Shown one piece after another: positions 33,308 to 45,300 of a DNA stretch of 64,000 bases (its first letter is position 1; each line of letters begins with the position of its first letter). The DNA lies in assembly GCF_030936135.1 (NCBI RefSeq), contig NC_082619.1, positions 5,025,208-5,089,207 on the forward strand, written 5' to 3'. The translations under genes and the position numbers were made by a program. Source of the DNA: Gavia stellata (taxonomy: Eukaryota; Chordata; Aves; Gaviiformes; Gaviidae). The notes beneath the pieces are model-generated. The model saw only the letters and a program-made list of their open reading frames with translations, was not told where the DNA came from and ran no database searches.

Positions 33308-34252
33308 GGCGGGGCCGGCCGGCAGCCGTCGTCCGCGGGCAGCACCCCGGCTGCCGGTCGGCGGGGCAGGCTGGGAGCTGTAGTCCTGCCCTCGGCGCCT
33401 CCCGCTCGCGCGGTGGCTGCGGGGAAGGAGGCAAGCCTACAGGCCATGCCTTATTTTTTGCATAACGGTCACCCACTTCCGACTCCAGTCGGGCGGGGGG
33501 CGGCGTGTTTCCTCCTCCTGCGCCGAGGCTTGGGCGAGGCGAGAGCATCCTTCTCCCCAGTCCGAGGCGAGGGGGCTGCTGCGGCCGGAGCCGGTGAGGG
33601 GGAGCTTGGGGTGGGTGGGAGGGAGGGAAGAAGCTTGGCACAGGAGGTGGAAAAGTTGATGCCACCCGCTCTGGCAGAAGGAGGCCAGCTCAGAGCCAAG
33701 TAACTTCTAACGGGCTGCTGGCAGAAGGGGGCAGGGGTTGAACCAGCCAACTTGCTCCCTTTCCCGAAGGGACTTTGCCTGCGTAATCTCTGCGAGCAAC
33801 AAGCTGAGCCAGGCGCCCCTGGTGCGAGGCTGGACTGAGCTCTGGAGGCAAGCTGTTTGCCCTTTTCCAAAAGCACAGCTCCTCTTGCACGGCAGAGAGG
33901 GGCCACGCTTAGGCCAAGCACCTTCGGGACTTTTCGCCAACAGCTGTGCCACTGTGGAGAAAAGCAGCCCTTCTGCTGATGTCCATCAGAGCACTGCTGT
34001 GGAGGGCCTGCCTGCCTCCAACACGCCAAGGGTGTGGTCCTCAACCAGTGCCAGCATTTGCACTGATAGAGGAAATGGCGGAGCTCAAGGAAGGAAATTT
34101 ATTTACTCTCCCAATTACTGTACAGCTTTTACTTTCTCTGTCTCAGATATCTCTACTATTTTCAGCTTGCCTGAATAAGCAGTAATTCTTTCTTCTTCTC
34201 TCATTCAGCAGGTGCTTCTCAGTGAAGAGAAGATAATTCAAAGAGACCAGAG
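33308..34252 (+). other. THYN1: THYN1 5' leader and first-intron interval
   Basis: The left third belongs to the CpG island. The right part is ordinary sequence ending with an acceptor (CATTCAGCAG, ending at 34211) before the exon that carries the THYN1 start. Several ORFs cross it on both strands but none resembles a known family. Confidence 0.5.
33373..33384. promoter_or_regulatory. ZNF143/THAP11-type site between ACAD8 and THYN1
   Basis: GGGAGCTGTAGT is the reverse complement of ACTACAGCTCCC, matching the ACTACANNTCCC core typical of ZNF143/THAP11-bound promoters, many of them divergent. It lies 66 bp upstream of the ACAD8 start codon. The match is seen; binding is inferred. Confidence 0.65.
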
Positions 34253-37200
34253 ATGCCTTGGCCAAGCAGAAAGAGAGACAAAGGAGCAGTAGCAGGTCTG
34301 TGCTGACATCCTAACTAATTTAGCATCTCTCATTTGAGGTTCCAAACTATAGTGAAAGTACAGACAGTCATCTTAACCGTCTGTCTTTCAAAGCCACATG
34401 TCTTACAGACATCATTTCCTCTGTAAAAATGCGCTGAGCATCCATGTGTGACTGAGACAAGTCTGCTAGATGTACGATAGGGACAATGATGTATTCTCAG
34501 CACAAGGTGGTTAAGAAATGTTACTCATGTCCATTTATGAAGAGCTTTCAGGTCCTACGTGTTAGAGATGGTCAGTCAAAATATACCCAATGTAGTGGCA
34601 GGAAGCTGATGTGCTACCATCTGCAAAAAAACCAAAAAGTAAAAACCTTGCACTTGAGGCAACATTACATGATGTTTAAGGTGTGAGTTGAAAAGATTAC
34701 AGTTAGCCTTATCCGTGCCACTCATCTGCTTAATTGAGTCCAGCAAAAAACTACCTTCTTACCCTTTAATCAACTTGTTAATTGTTTTTTGCTGTCTGGT
34801 CCTGGACAAACAGGGACATAGACCCCCTCTGAACAGGTAGTACGGTGGAGGTTTAATCTAAGGTTTCCAGCTACTGCAGTAATTGAAATAGCTTGCTTTG
34901 CTGCTGAATTTTCCTGTTATTCACCAGACTCACCTAAATCAACTTTGTTGCCTGCAGGTGATTTCTCAGCAATTAATTAAAAAAAATTCAACTACACTTC
35001 ATGTGAGCAACATGGTCTATCCTGGCTTTTTTATTATTAACTATGACTATTAAACTACATTTGTGCACACCACACAAAAAAAAAAAAAATCTGTATTTCA
35101 GATGCAAACTAGAAATACTCAGAAACACTGGTGCATAATGCTGCTACGTTACCCGTAGCATCTGGGGTGCACCAAACTTCTGCTGCAGTCCAATACCAGT
35201 ATGTGAAAACAGCTTGGACGACTAAAAATGTCTCAGCACCAGTCCTTATCGGAAACAAAATGTGTTTTATCTGAATGTGGGTTTTTATTGTTTCTTTTAA
35301 GATAAAAAAGAGCCTGATGCTAAAATTGCCAAAACTGAGGAGGAGACTCCAGATAAGGAGGAAGAAGACAAGTCCACAAAACCTCCAGCTGGGAGTTCCA
35401 AGTCAGGATGGAAGAACTGGAAGAAGACAAAAGAATCTGACTCCGGAGGGGAGGAAAGCAAGATAACGTATTGTCACTGGCTTCTGAAATCAGAACCAGA
35501 GAGCAGGCTCGAGAAGGGAGTGGATGTGAAAGTAAGCACCGACACCCATCCTTACTCAGCAAAGTATAGAAGCAGTTTCGCTGCTATCCAGAGCATTAGT
35601 GCCTGAATGCTAGGTTACAGGATCAAACAATTCAGATTGTTTGCAATATTAACAGTATTGTGTCTTTACTTCTCAAAAACCATCTGCCTTCCTGGAAGTA
35701 GAAAGACATAATGTTGTTCTTTTCCAGGGTGACAACCTTGGGGTTTGATACTTGTAATAAAAGAGGAAATCAGGTCCTCAGGATGCTTAGCTGTTGGTAG
35801 CCCGGGCAGCATCTATTTCAGACTCTGCCTTTACACTGCTGCAGTGTTCCTCTTTTGTGAAGGCTTTTCTTTAGTCCCTGTGGGAACCAAAAAAACTGTG
35901 TCAAGTTTGTACTATAATTGAAGTAGCTACTAGGAACAAATGTTTAGGCACAATGTAGACAATGAGACAATAAAGATCAGACTACCTCCTGAATTTAACC
36001 TGCATTTTCATTCCATTTGGCAGTTCAGCATTGACGACTTGAAAGCTCAGCCCAATCAGACAACCTTTTGGGATGGAGTGAGAAACTACCAGGTAAGGAG
36101 CACATGTCAAAAGATGGAGTCACTGAAATAGCACTAGGAAAAAGGTGGCTCTCCCCACAGATAACTTGTTCCCTTTGGCTGAAGTATTTCCTTTTGAGGC
36201 ACTCTGCCTGCTTTTACAGGTGCATTTTGTCAGGAGTCAAAACTCCTGCTTCATTGCCTCTAGGTCAAAGGTAGATTCAGGCTGGGTAATATTCTGTCAA
36301 ATCATCCAGTTTTTCTTTAGCTTGGTCTTTAACTTAGACCAGCCTTTATTTCCCTGACACCTTTTAGCAAGTCTGTACTTACCCAGATACTGTGCCTTGT
36401 CAGCATACAGCTTTCTGTTCCAGGCCTCTTTGCAAAGGAAATCCACGTGTGCTTCCCCTACTATATATGATCCCCCTACTGTATATGCTTCACCCCTATA
36501 CACGATCTGCTCTGCTGCTTGTTTGCTAACAGCTAACTTAAGTCTTCTGATATCTCTGAAAGAGGGTGGCTGAGCTGTTGAATTCCCACATACTTTCTAA
36601 CCAACAGCATCTTGCTCTTTAGCCTTGTTTTTACTTCATTTCATTGCAGCATAAAATATCTGCACAACAACTGTAGGAAACCTTATCTGAATAGCTCCGA
36701 AGCACATAAATCTCTCTTGTTGTTAGTTCTTGTTCCTAGCTGCTTATAACAAAAGCCTGAGAGCTTGATACAAAGAGCTCAAAGTCTCTTGTTTACACCT
36801 GTCAGGCAAGGAATTTCCTGAGAGCCATGAAACTTGGGCAGCAGGCCTTCTTCTACCACAGTAACTGTAAAGAGCCTGGCATTGTTGGCATTGTCAAGGT
36901 GAGTGCCCCTTTCTCTGTGTTTCGGGGGGCGGGGGGAAGGGGGAAGTAGTAATTAGTGGGTTATCAAAGAACTCATTAGCACCAAAGGAGTGCAAAAGTT
37001 GTCTAATCAGAGCAGCGAATGGGCCTAGGGCATCTAGGCTCAACGGTACATATCACAGCAGGGCTGACTCAGGCATCTTTCCCCAGAGAAGTGGAACCAT
37101 GCTGTTATTATCCCGCTGACATTTCAAGAGTGCTTCCAGCCAAGAGGAGTGTTGTTCCACACTCTGATTAAAATCTGATTCACTAAATTCTAGTCAGCTG

Positions 37201-38611
37201 AGCCTGCAAGGCAGTAGTGTAAAACCTAGGGCACAGAAGAGCTTTTTCTTTAAGAGGAGAACTCGTCACAAAGACTATCATCATCTACCTGGTTTTCCTC
37301 TGTTGCGTATGCTCCTTGCACATTGCTCTCCAAAGCAATGATGATGCTTCTTTGACAGCCATACTGTTCTGCAGTGCTTCAACCCAAGAAATGTAAAGGA
37401 AGGAAATATATCTCACCATTAGGATGGAGTTCAGGGAAAGCAAGGCTGATTTTTGCACCAGGATTATTCCTTGTGTCTAGTCACAGCTTGCTCAAGAGCA
37501 TTTCATACTCTTTGTTGACAATAGTTTTTAACTGATGGGAACTTGTCTCACATTCTTCTCCCCTTCCACTTCAGATCGTAAAGGAGGCATACCCTGATCA
37601 CACACAGTTTGATCAGAAGGATCCTCATTATGATTCCTCCAGCAGAAAAGAGAACCCCAAATGGTCCATGGTAATGTAGTAAACTAAATACAGCTGTTTC
37701 AAGCTCTGTGTGCAAGCTGTGCCTCTTATCATCGTATTGCATATCTTTTTTTTAAGCTTCTGTCCTGGCGTAGCTACCTTTTCTCTCTCAATAGAAAACC
37801 CAATCCAGATTGTTTTCTTTACCTTTTCCCCTATCTCTTCCAGAAGGCTGCCAAAATGTATCTCCCTAAATTTCAAAATCTTACTTGGATGCAGAGCTGA
37901 CCTTCATGCATGGCAGAATTCTAGGTTAGAAAAGAGAAGGAACATTTTTAAGTACCACTCTCAGTCTACAGCAAACAAAACTGCAGTTTTGAGGCACACT
38001 AAATTATAGGGAAGTGACTGTTCACAGACTGGCTACATCCCACATCTTAATTTTGTATTGCCTGTGACAACACGAATGTGTGTTGCTAGTGCATAGTCCT
38101 AAGATTCACGTAAACAAATCACCTGCCAGAAGTATCTGAAAGTTCTTTTAGCCTTGAGCGAGGACAAGCTTCCATACCATTATGAAGTAGTACACATCAG
38201 TCATTTGCTTCAGTTTAAAATATCCCCCCCAAAGATCTTGTGTGCCATCTGGAGGCTATATCCTTCTCCAACCACGCTCTTTTGCTGTCCATCAATTCCC
38301 AGGTGGATGTCCAGTTTGTGCGGATGACAAAACGTTTCATCCCCCTTTCTGAAATCAAGGCTCACCACCTGGCACATAAAGCAGATGGAGGCCCCCTAAA
38401 GAACATGATGCTCTTCACAAGACAACGTCTTTCCATCCAACCACTGACACAAGGTAAGAACCTTCTCTGGACTCTTGGTGCCACTCCCTCTGAGAGGCAG
38501 CCCTCACTCAGAGAACTTTGGAAGTTCCACTGATGGCTTTTTCTTCCTTACCTTTTCAACACAGAGGAATTTGATTTTGTCTTGAGCCTGGAAGAGGAAA
38601 AGCCACATTAA
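34253..38611 (+). CDS. THYN1: THYN1, thymocyte nuclear protein 1 (EVE domain), complete
   Basis: Coding exons: 34253-34295, 35302-35531, 36024-36092, 36806-36898, 37575-37670, 38303-38453 and 38565-38611. They total 729 nt, or 242 residues plus TAA; human THYN1 has 225. The start is ATG 34253 with G at -3; an in-frame TGA at 34223-34225 in the same exon rules out a start further upstream in that exon. The N-terminal about 75 residues are charged: a basic SRKRDKG start, then acidic and Lys-rich low-complexity sequence, fitting a nuclear protein. The EVE domain begins at HWLLKSEPESRLEKGVDVKF and includes TFWDGVRNYQARNFLRAMK, AFFYHSNCKEPGIVGIVKI and PKWSMVDVQFV. EVE folds are related to YTH-type nucleic-acid readers, and THYN1 has been linked to modified-cytosine binding and apoptosis, but its exact role is unsettled. 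It is transcribed divergently from ACAD8, and its 3' end meets that of VPS26B. Confidence 0.96.
36924..36943 (+). repeat. G-run cluster just inside THYN1 intron
   Basis: Runs of six, six and five G separated by one or two other bases, starting 26 nt past the donor at 36898. Such intronic G-runs near donors can act as splicing enhancers; that role is inferred here. Confidence 0.45.
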
Positions 38612-38776
38612 GAAACTGACAGCAGCACAGCTTCTACCCAGCCTGCTGATGCCTCCTCCTAAACCAGCATAATTCTCAAGTTTACTTGCTCAATCGCAGC
38701 AACAAGAACATGCCCGCACAGGATTCGCAGCTACATGTCCCTTATTCTGACACACTGTTACTTTTGCTTATTTTTA

Positions 38777-38782
38777 AATAAA
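38777..38782 (+). terminator. THYN1: THYN1 poly(A) signal AATAAA
   Basis: AATAAA lies 166 nt past the THYN1 stop codon. Cleavage would be expected about 10-30 nt downstream, reaching the facing VPS26B signal. Confidence 0.8.
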
Positions 38783-38807
38783 GCCTTTTAGAATCAATTT
38801 CAGCTAC

Positions 38808-38813
38808 TTTATT
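38808..38813 (-). terminator. VPS26B: Distal VPS26B poly(A) signal AATAAA
   Basis: TTTATT on the plus strand gives AATAAA on the VPS26B strand, about 3.55 kb past its stop codon. Use of this site would give a long 3' UTR overlapping the THYN1 3' end. Confidence 0.5.
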
Positions 38814-41395
38814 TTTAATACTGGAAAAATCTGCAATTTATCTCTTGAAGGACAAAACAGGTACATCCTCCTTGAGGATGTTTACTACAGGATCCAGTGC
38901 AGTTCCATGTAGTGCAGAGGGATGTTTTTCTGCAGAAAGGTATCACTAAGCTTCTGTCTAGAACAAGAAAATTTAGATGTATATACACATTGAGCCCAAT
39001 TGCTGCAAAGCAGATCACAGTTAACTTCCTGCAGGTACAAAACTCCCTATGTTATTTTAGTACTGACATCAGGGAAATAGAAGAAAATAAAGCTAGCTTG
39101 CTAATTTTTCAGCTACATGGGTCCTCCACCAGCATAGCTTCTAAGCAGCGACACAGCTTAAAGAAAGAGACCAAGAATTTATAAAGATAATGAAGGAGAA
39201 ACTCCTCAAGCATGTTTGGAGGGCTGCACAGTATGGCACTAAAGAAAAATGTCTTAATACTGTTAAAAAAAAAAAAAGCCTGACCCAGGCCAGGCAATAT
39301 AAACCATATCAGACAAACTCATGCACAGCATTTGACAGCCAGGGCTGGCTCTTTTTAATTGGAGAGACAAAAACCCCAAGTTTTAAAATACAGCCATTGA
39401 AAAGACAACGAATTAAGAAACATGTAAACACAGCAGAGGCTTAATTACAGGTTGCACTGCTTGGTTTAGTACTTGCACACTCCCCCCGCCTGACTCAGCC
39501 TGGGAGAGAGAGAATGACCCAAGTACTGAACAGAACCACCCAACTCAGGGGGACACGACTGCTCGAGTAGTGTCTGCCCCGTACCATGCTAATGAAAGGC
39601 TCTTCTGAAGTACCTTGTCCTGGAGTGACCTTATGTTTCAACTTCACTCTAAAGATGCTCAGCACATCTGCTCCACCCCAGACAAACAGAGGGCCTAGCG
39701 GCTAACAGGTTGAATGGTCCATTTAGATGAAGTAAAAATGGGGATCATTTTGAAATTCTGGTTCCACAAGTAGGGACAGAGGGGACAAAGTAGGAAAAAA
39801 AAAACCCAAACCAACCAACGTATAGGCTCATGCACCTTTTCCAAGTAATCCCTCCAGAAGTGATGAACAGGTGTTTAATAGAAATCTCCTTACAGTGCAT
39901 TGTCTTGTCAGACAATTTTTTTACATCCAGTACTGATGCTGTTCGGCCAGTAAACAAAACACTCCTGGAATGCAGAGACACCTTCATCCATGGGGTTTCT
40001 TTAATACCACATGGCCTACAATCAAGAGGAATAGGCAAGGAAAAAAAATCCTAGGCGGGATGGGAGTTGAGGGAAAGCAGAGGGCAGTTAGGGTGCTGCT
40101 GTGCTCAGCTTAGCCATAGAAAGATAGTCTGCTATCCCCAAAGGTTCGCACTGGGAGCTTCACTTGTCTCCAAAAGATTTGTGTATTGCCACAGCACAGG
40201 TGGTTCCCCCTACACCCAGGGGGGAGTCAAGTGAGCGTCAAAAGTAACACCCAGATTCCTTTGCCATGCGAGACCCGCAGCAGGTTACCACCCCTTGCCC
40301 TGGCATGACAAGGTAGTTGTCTAAAGTAAGCTTTTGCTTCAGTCTTAGGAAGACACGGCTCCAGCCCATGGCACAGACTTCTCATGTAAAGAAAAGCAAG
40401 CCACGTCTTCACTATTACAGAGCAGAAACATGGTGTGACACAAGCATTCAGCAGAGATGAGATCATTAGTGTCCTCTACAACAGAGCGAGACTGTCCAGC
40501 TCTACTAAAAACCACAACCTTACACATGGTGAGTAAAAGATAACTTACTTTGGCAAGCAGAAACACACATTTATCACTGAAATACAGCAGCTGTCTTATT
40601 ACATAAAAAGCTCCCCTTCCCACCCAGGCCCCATTCCCTCCACCAGCACTGTTCCACTAAACAAAGCAGAAGATGCTTTCATTTCCCAGCTGCAAGACAA
40701 CTGTTCTACATTCAGCTGTAGGACAGAGGCAGATGATATTCATTCCAGAGTCAAAAGGAAGCTGGACAAAACCCTAGCAAGCCACAAACTCATAGGGAAA
40801 TCCAGACAAATCCCACTTGCTAGAGCTCATATCCCAGCATTTAGTGCAGGCTTGTCTCTCCATCTGCTAGGAGGTCTAACCACCGTCTTCCTTGAGGGGC
40901 ATCTAAACAGGATGGATATTCTCCAGACTCAGTCAATCCAAGTCTACAAAGCCACATCTAATTTTTAATGGAGGAGTGATTGCCTTCTGGGAACGTTCTC
41001 ATGATTCCACTTAGCTGAAGACTAAAAGAAGCTTATTTTAGAAAAGAAAAAACCTGCATTTCGGTTCTCAGTTCATGGCATACCCTCAGACCTCACTGGT
41101 GATTTCAGCACAGGCCTCAGGAATGCGTCTCTGGAATTGGAGAGCTTTCTCATCCTTCTAGTTGCTGCTTGGCTTCATATAGCAGCACACACAGGCCATG
41201 AGCTTCTTCAAACAATTGCATCCACTTTCTGTCCTTACTAATCCTCATCCCTCAGGCACAAGGGAGCAAACAAAACAATACACACGTGTTTCTATACTGC
41301 CCTCTGTCCCTACTACAAAGCCTGCTCTGTCACAAGGACACAGACACGAGCAGGGCAGTGTGTGCAGCATAAGCCCACTCCCAAGAGAGCCCCCG

Positions 41396-41401
41396 TTTAT
41401 T
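41396..41401 (-). terminator. VPS26B: Intermediate VPS26B poly(A) signal AATAAA
   Basis: AATAAA on the minus strand about 0.96 kb past the VPS26B stop; a possible alternative end. Confidence 0.35.
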
Positions 41402-42271
41402 TCTCACGTTCCAAAACTATTCTCTAGACCTCTCACAGCTGGTCTGCCCCTGCTCTGCAGCAGCGACTGGGACCTGTATGACTGCGGCAACCAGAGACTG
41501 AATCTCAGGGGCACTCAGCCAGCTGCCGGGACGAGACTAGGAAGGCACTGCTCTCAGCCAGGAGCCTTCCTGCCCCCACTTCTTGCTCACCCAGCAGCAA
41601 CGGGACCTTCACCGCTCTGCCCAACCTGTGCCACCTCCTACTGCATTCGCGTGCCTCACTCCCTCCTACCAGCCACAGCTCCCCCTTGACGCAACACGGC
41701 AGTCAGGAGCCCCACAGCAAGGACACAACAGCACGCCTGCTGCCCATGCTCCGCCTGGCTGTGTGGCAGTCCCAGGGCTGACTCAACTACATCATATAAC
41801 TGTTTGTGACAAGGAATCCAACGCCAGCATGAAGAGAAAAGGGAGGCAGCGAGGGGATAACACTAAGCAATTTCAAGTAGGCCGCACCTCAGTCTGACTC
41901 CCTCCTCTACCTGCCAGCTAATCACTGTGTCATTTTCCCTCGTGAAGATTTCAGAAAGGCAAGAAAAATATCCATCCTACACAGCCTCAAAGCAACCTCC
42001 ACACCGCTGGGAAGAAGCAGCAGATTTGGCCTTCACTTGCTCTCTCCCTCCCCGCTGCCACACTGAAAGGCTCTCGGGGCAAGGAGGAGATCAGGCAGCT
42101 CCGCAGCCTCCGGACACATGCCTCAAAGCAGCCGACCCCAGAGGAATGTAGTTGATTGGAAAGCACTGAGGTACCAACTCCGCACCACCAGTGCTCCAGC
42201 TTGCCTTGCCCTCCCATCCCCTTCCCACCCTACGAGTCCTTTGAAGAAAGGAATTAAGTCAAAAACGGGTA

Positions 42272-42277
42272 TTTATT
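42272..42277 (-). terminator. VPS26B: Proximal VPS26B poly(A) signal AATAAA
   Basis: AATAAA on the minus strand, 86 nt past the VPS26B stop codon, would give a very short 3' UTR. Which of the three signals dominates cannot be told from sequence. Confidence 0.5.
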
Positions 42278-42362
42278 TTCATGAAGTCTCTGAAGTGTTT
42301 TTTTTCTTCCTCCTTGCTGCTGTCCCCACTGGCTCCACAGCAGCCTTCCTCTGCGTGGCCTC

Positions 42363-45300
42363 TCACTGCCGGCCGTTGTTCTCTGCAGGCTGGCTGGGGG
42401 TCTTGGCCTCGGTGTGCGAGGATGTCCCCTCAAACCGCTGCGAGGCGATGGCCGCTTGGTGGGACATGCTCTTCCTCACTATGTCTCCTTTCCGCCAAAG
42501 CACCACCTCCTGTAGTAACACAGCCAGCACGGCTTGTCAGGGCTTGTGAGACCTTCTCCTGGCCCCACCCAGACCCAAAGGCTGAACCAAGCTGCCAGGC
42601 AAGCGGCTTGTATCCAGTGGGAACTCAGCCCATGCTGGCATGTTCCACCCTCAGCCATGCACATGAGGCCACTTGCAGTGGCAAGCAGAGGCCTCGCAAT
42701 ACAGCCTTCCTGAAAATTTGGGTAGAGCGCTCCTCCCCAGGATCTGAGCACACAGAGGCAACCCACTGGACGTCCAGGGCAGCTCTGTCCTACTGCTGTT
42801 AGCTACCACATGGGAATTCACAAAGTGAAGCACAGAAGCTCCACCACAGGGCAGCAGAGTGGAAAAGAAGTCCCAGGTGGGCACCTCCTACGTGCATCCC
42901 CACCACCACGCACATCTGACCTGCGTGAACCATTCCTTTTAGACCCTCTTTGCACACTGTGATTTGTCTAGTCCTTACAGATATTCAGTCAATAACATGA
43001 TTCTCCCCCACGGGAATCCCAAATTCCCAGAAGGTCCTTACAATAATGTGTCCCACGCGACTGTCTACAGGTCCAAGAAGAACTAACAGCTCTGTTTCTC
43101 ACCTGCTGTTTAAAGTAGCGTCTCTCTTCCTCATCGATCAGCACCAGATTGAGGTAATAACGCACCGAGAACTTCTTATTGATGTCCCTCATTGTTGGAG
43201 TCAGCTCGTAGCCAGCCAGAAAGAGTCTGATGGGAATGGACTCCCCTAGAAAGTGCACAGAACCATCAGTGCAGACAGAACACACAGATATAAACTAGGA
43301 GGACACCAGCAAAATGAAATCTCACTGGGCCACAAACTTTGTGACCATTTCCACAAGGAAGATGAGCTAAAAGACCTCAACTCCCTTCAAAAATCAGCAC
43401 ACATAGTCCATAGCCAGATCCTGCCCTTGCTGACAGCTATTCCATCTCCACTTTAACAGCATAGGACTCATTTGTGACCTGCATCAAGACAGCACTGCAG
43501 GAAAAAATTAATAAGGTGACATTTTCTCTGGCAGGTGACTCTGCTGGGCAATGGAACTGGAAAACAAGTGGCACAGGAGATTGGCACAGAGCTAGAACAC
43601 CATCTTTCTGCTCCAGGTTGCAGCAATGTCAGCTGGTGGCCCATGCCAACAGTGAATTTACATCTATTCCTGGTTCTGCCACTGCTTCATCAAAAGAATT
43701 AAGTCATTGCAACTCATTATGCCTCAATTCCTCTTCTCATACCAGAGAAGGAAGGAGATTGTATTTAATGACCTATGTAAACTGCCGTGAGTCCCCCAGT
43801 GAAATAGGATGCATACTACTACTGAGCACACAGACACAGCTGAAGACACTGGAGGACTCGTATTCCCGCCCCAAAAGACTTCAGAAGAGGAATTCTGAAG
43901 GGTTCATCTGCCTTCTCACCTCTCACAGGTGCCCCATCCATGATCTCATATTTAGCTATTGTGTCATTCTCATGATATACGTTGGGTCCGGTCCCTGTTG
44001 TTTCTCTCTTGATGATATCTATCTCCATGTGTTTGATCTTGATTCGCACCAGCAGGAAGTAGATCTTTCCGACAATCACATCTTTTAAATGATACCTAGC
44101 ACATGAAGGAAGAAAGCACCACAATCAAACACTGTGCAGCAGACTGAAGAGCAGGAACTTGCTTGTCAGGCACTTCACTCTTATCCGTGGCCCCAGCTGT
44201 AAATTTCAGATGGCATATCAAACACCTCCGCTAGGCTGCTGTAAACAGCACTTCATCTTTCATCCTCCTGTCTTTTTGGAAATCGACAAGAACATTTAGC
44301 ATGATCAGATAAATTAAAAACAGAATTTCAGGCTGAATATCTGCAAGAAATCCCTGTGACAGCAAAGCCTCCAAAACCAATTTTTTGGGTCAATTAAAAC
44401 TAACCCAAATGTTACACTGCAGGGAGATTTGCTAGCATCAGCTGAGAAAGATGCTTTAAAAGTAGTTTAAAATAGCTGTTTCCAACTTCTGTGCCTGAAT
44501 TAAGGTCCCACTTCAGCTGTATTGTCTGCTAAGGAGCAGACATTATACTCTGGAGACACTTGGAAATACCGATCTTGCCGAGGATACAGGGAATGTGAAG
44601 TTACTGCAAAAGCCTCACGCTGTGCTCCAAGCTCAGTAAGCCACAGCTGTTGCTTCCCACTCCTTAGTCCAAAGAGCTCACCTACGGGGCAAGGAGAGGA
44701 ACCCAAATATCCTCAACCAGGAGGATCTGAACTGCCTGACAGCCTTGCTGGAGCGCACGAACAAAGAATCTCTTTGAGAATCACACACAAGACACGTGCC
44801 TCGGGCTCCCAAACCATGTTGTCCCCTGTAGCAGATGGTTCCCCACAGCCACTGGCTGCTCTTGAGACACTTACTTGGACTTGTTATACTCGAACTCAAT
44901 GTGCAGGCAATCCTCAATCCCCACCTCCATCTTAATAGAGGAGTTGAGCTCTGGGTAGGTGCTCAGAGTGTGCACAACTATGTCCATCTCCTTCACCACA
45001 TCATTCAGTCTGCGGCTGACAGTCGCTCGGAGGAAATACCTGCAAGGAGAGTCCCCCTCCTATTAGGGTTGTACAGGTAGCAACAGAGATGAAGCAGGGA
45101 GGGACACGGGGCTGAACGGATTGCACTGGGCTACCCAAGCAGTCTTACTGGTACCCCGGCTTCTGGAGCAGCCAATACCTCACGTTGGAAAAGACAGAAG
45201 GGAATTTTCAAATGGAAAAGCAGACTCTTCTAAGACTACTCTAAGCTTGCGTGCATTTGTAAGCCTGAGTTACCTAAGCACCATTTTGGGGATCTGAGTA

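Larger units (their letters stand above)
38814..42362 (-). other. VPS26B: VPS26B 3' UTR or intergenic stretch
   Basis: No coding exon was found. On the minus strand it holds AATAAA signals at 42272-42277, 41396-41401 and 38808-38813, fitting a 3' UTR of alternative lengths (about 0.1, 1.0 or 3.6 kb). A 163-codon plus-strand ORF at 41198-41689 has no recognisable domain and is probably chance. Confidence 0.5.

Noticed and set aside
41198-41689. 163-codon plus-strand ORF beginning MSFFKQLH
   Set aside because: Its start resembles VPS26B only by chance. The rest is low in information and lies antisense to the VPS26B 3' UTR.
43474-44088. 204-codon plus-strand ORF
   Set aside because: Antisense shadow over VPS26B exon 4 and a MIR-like relic.
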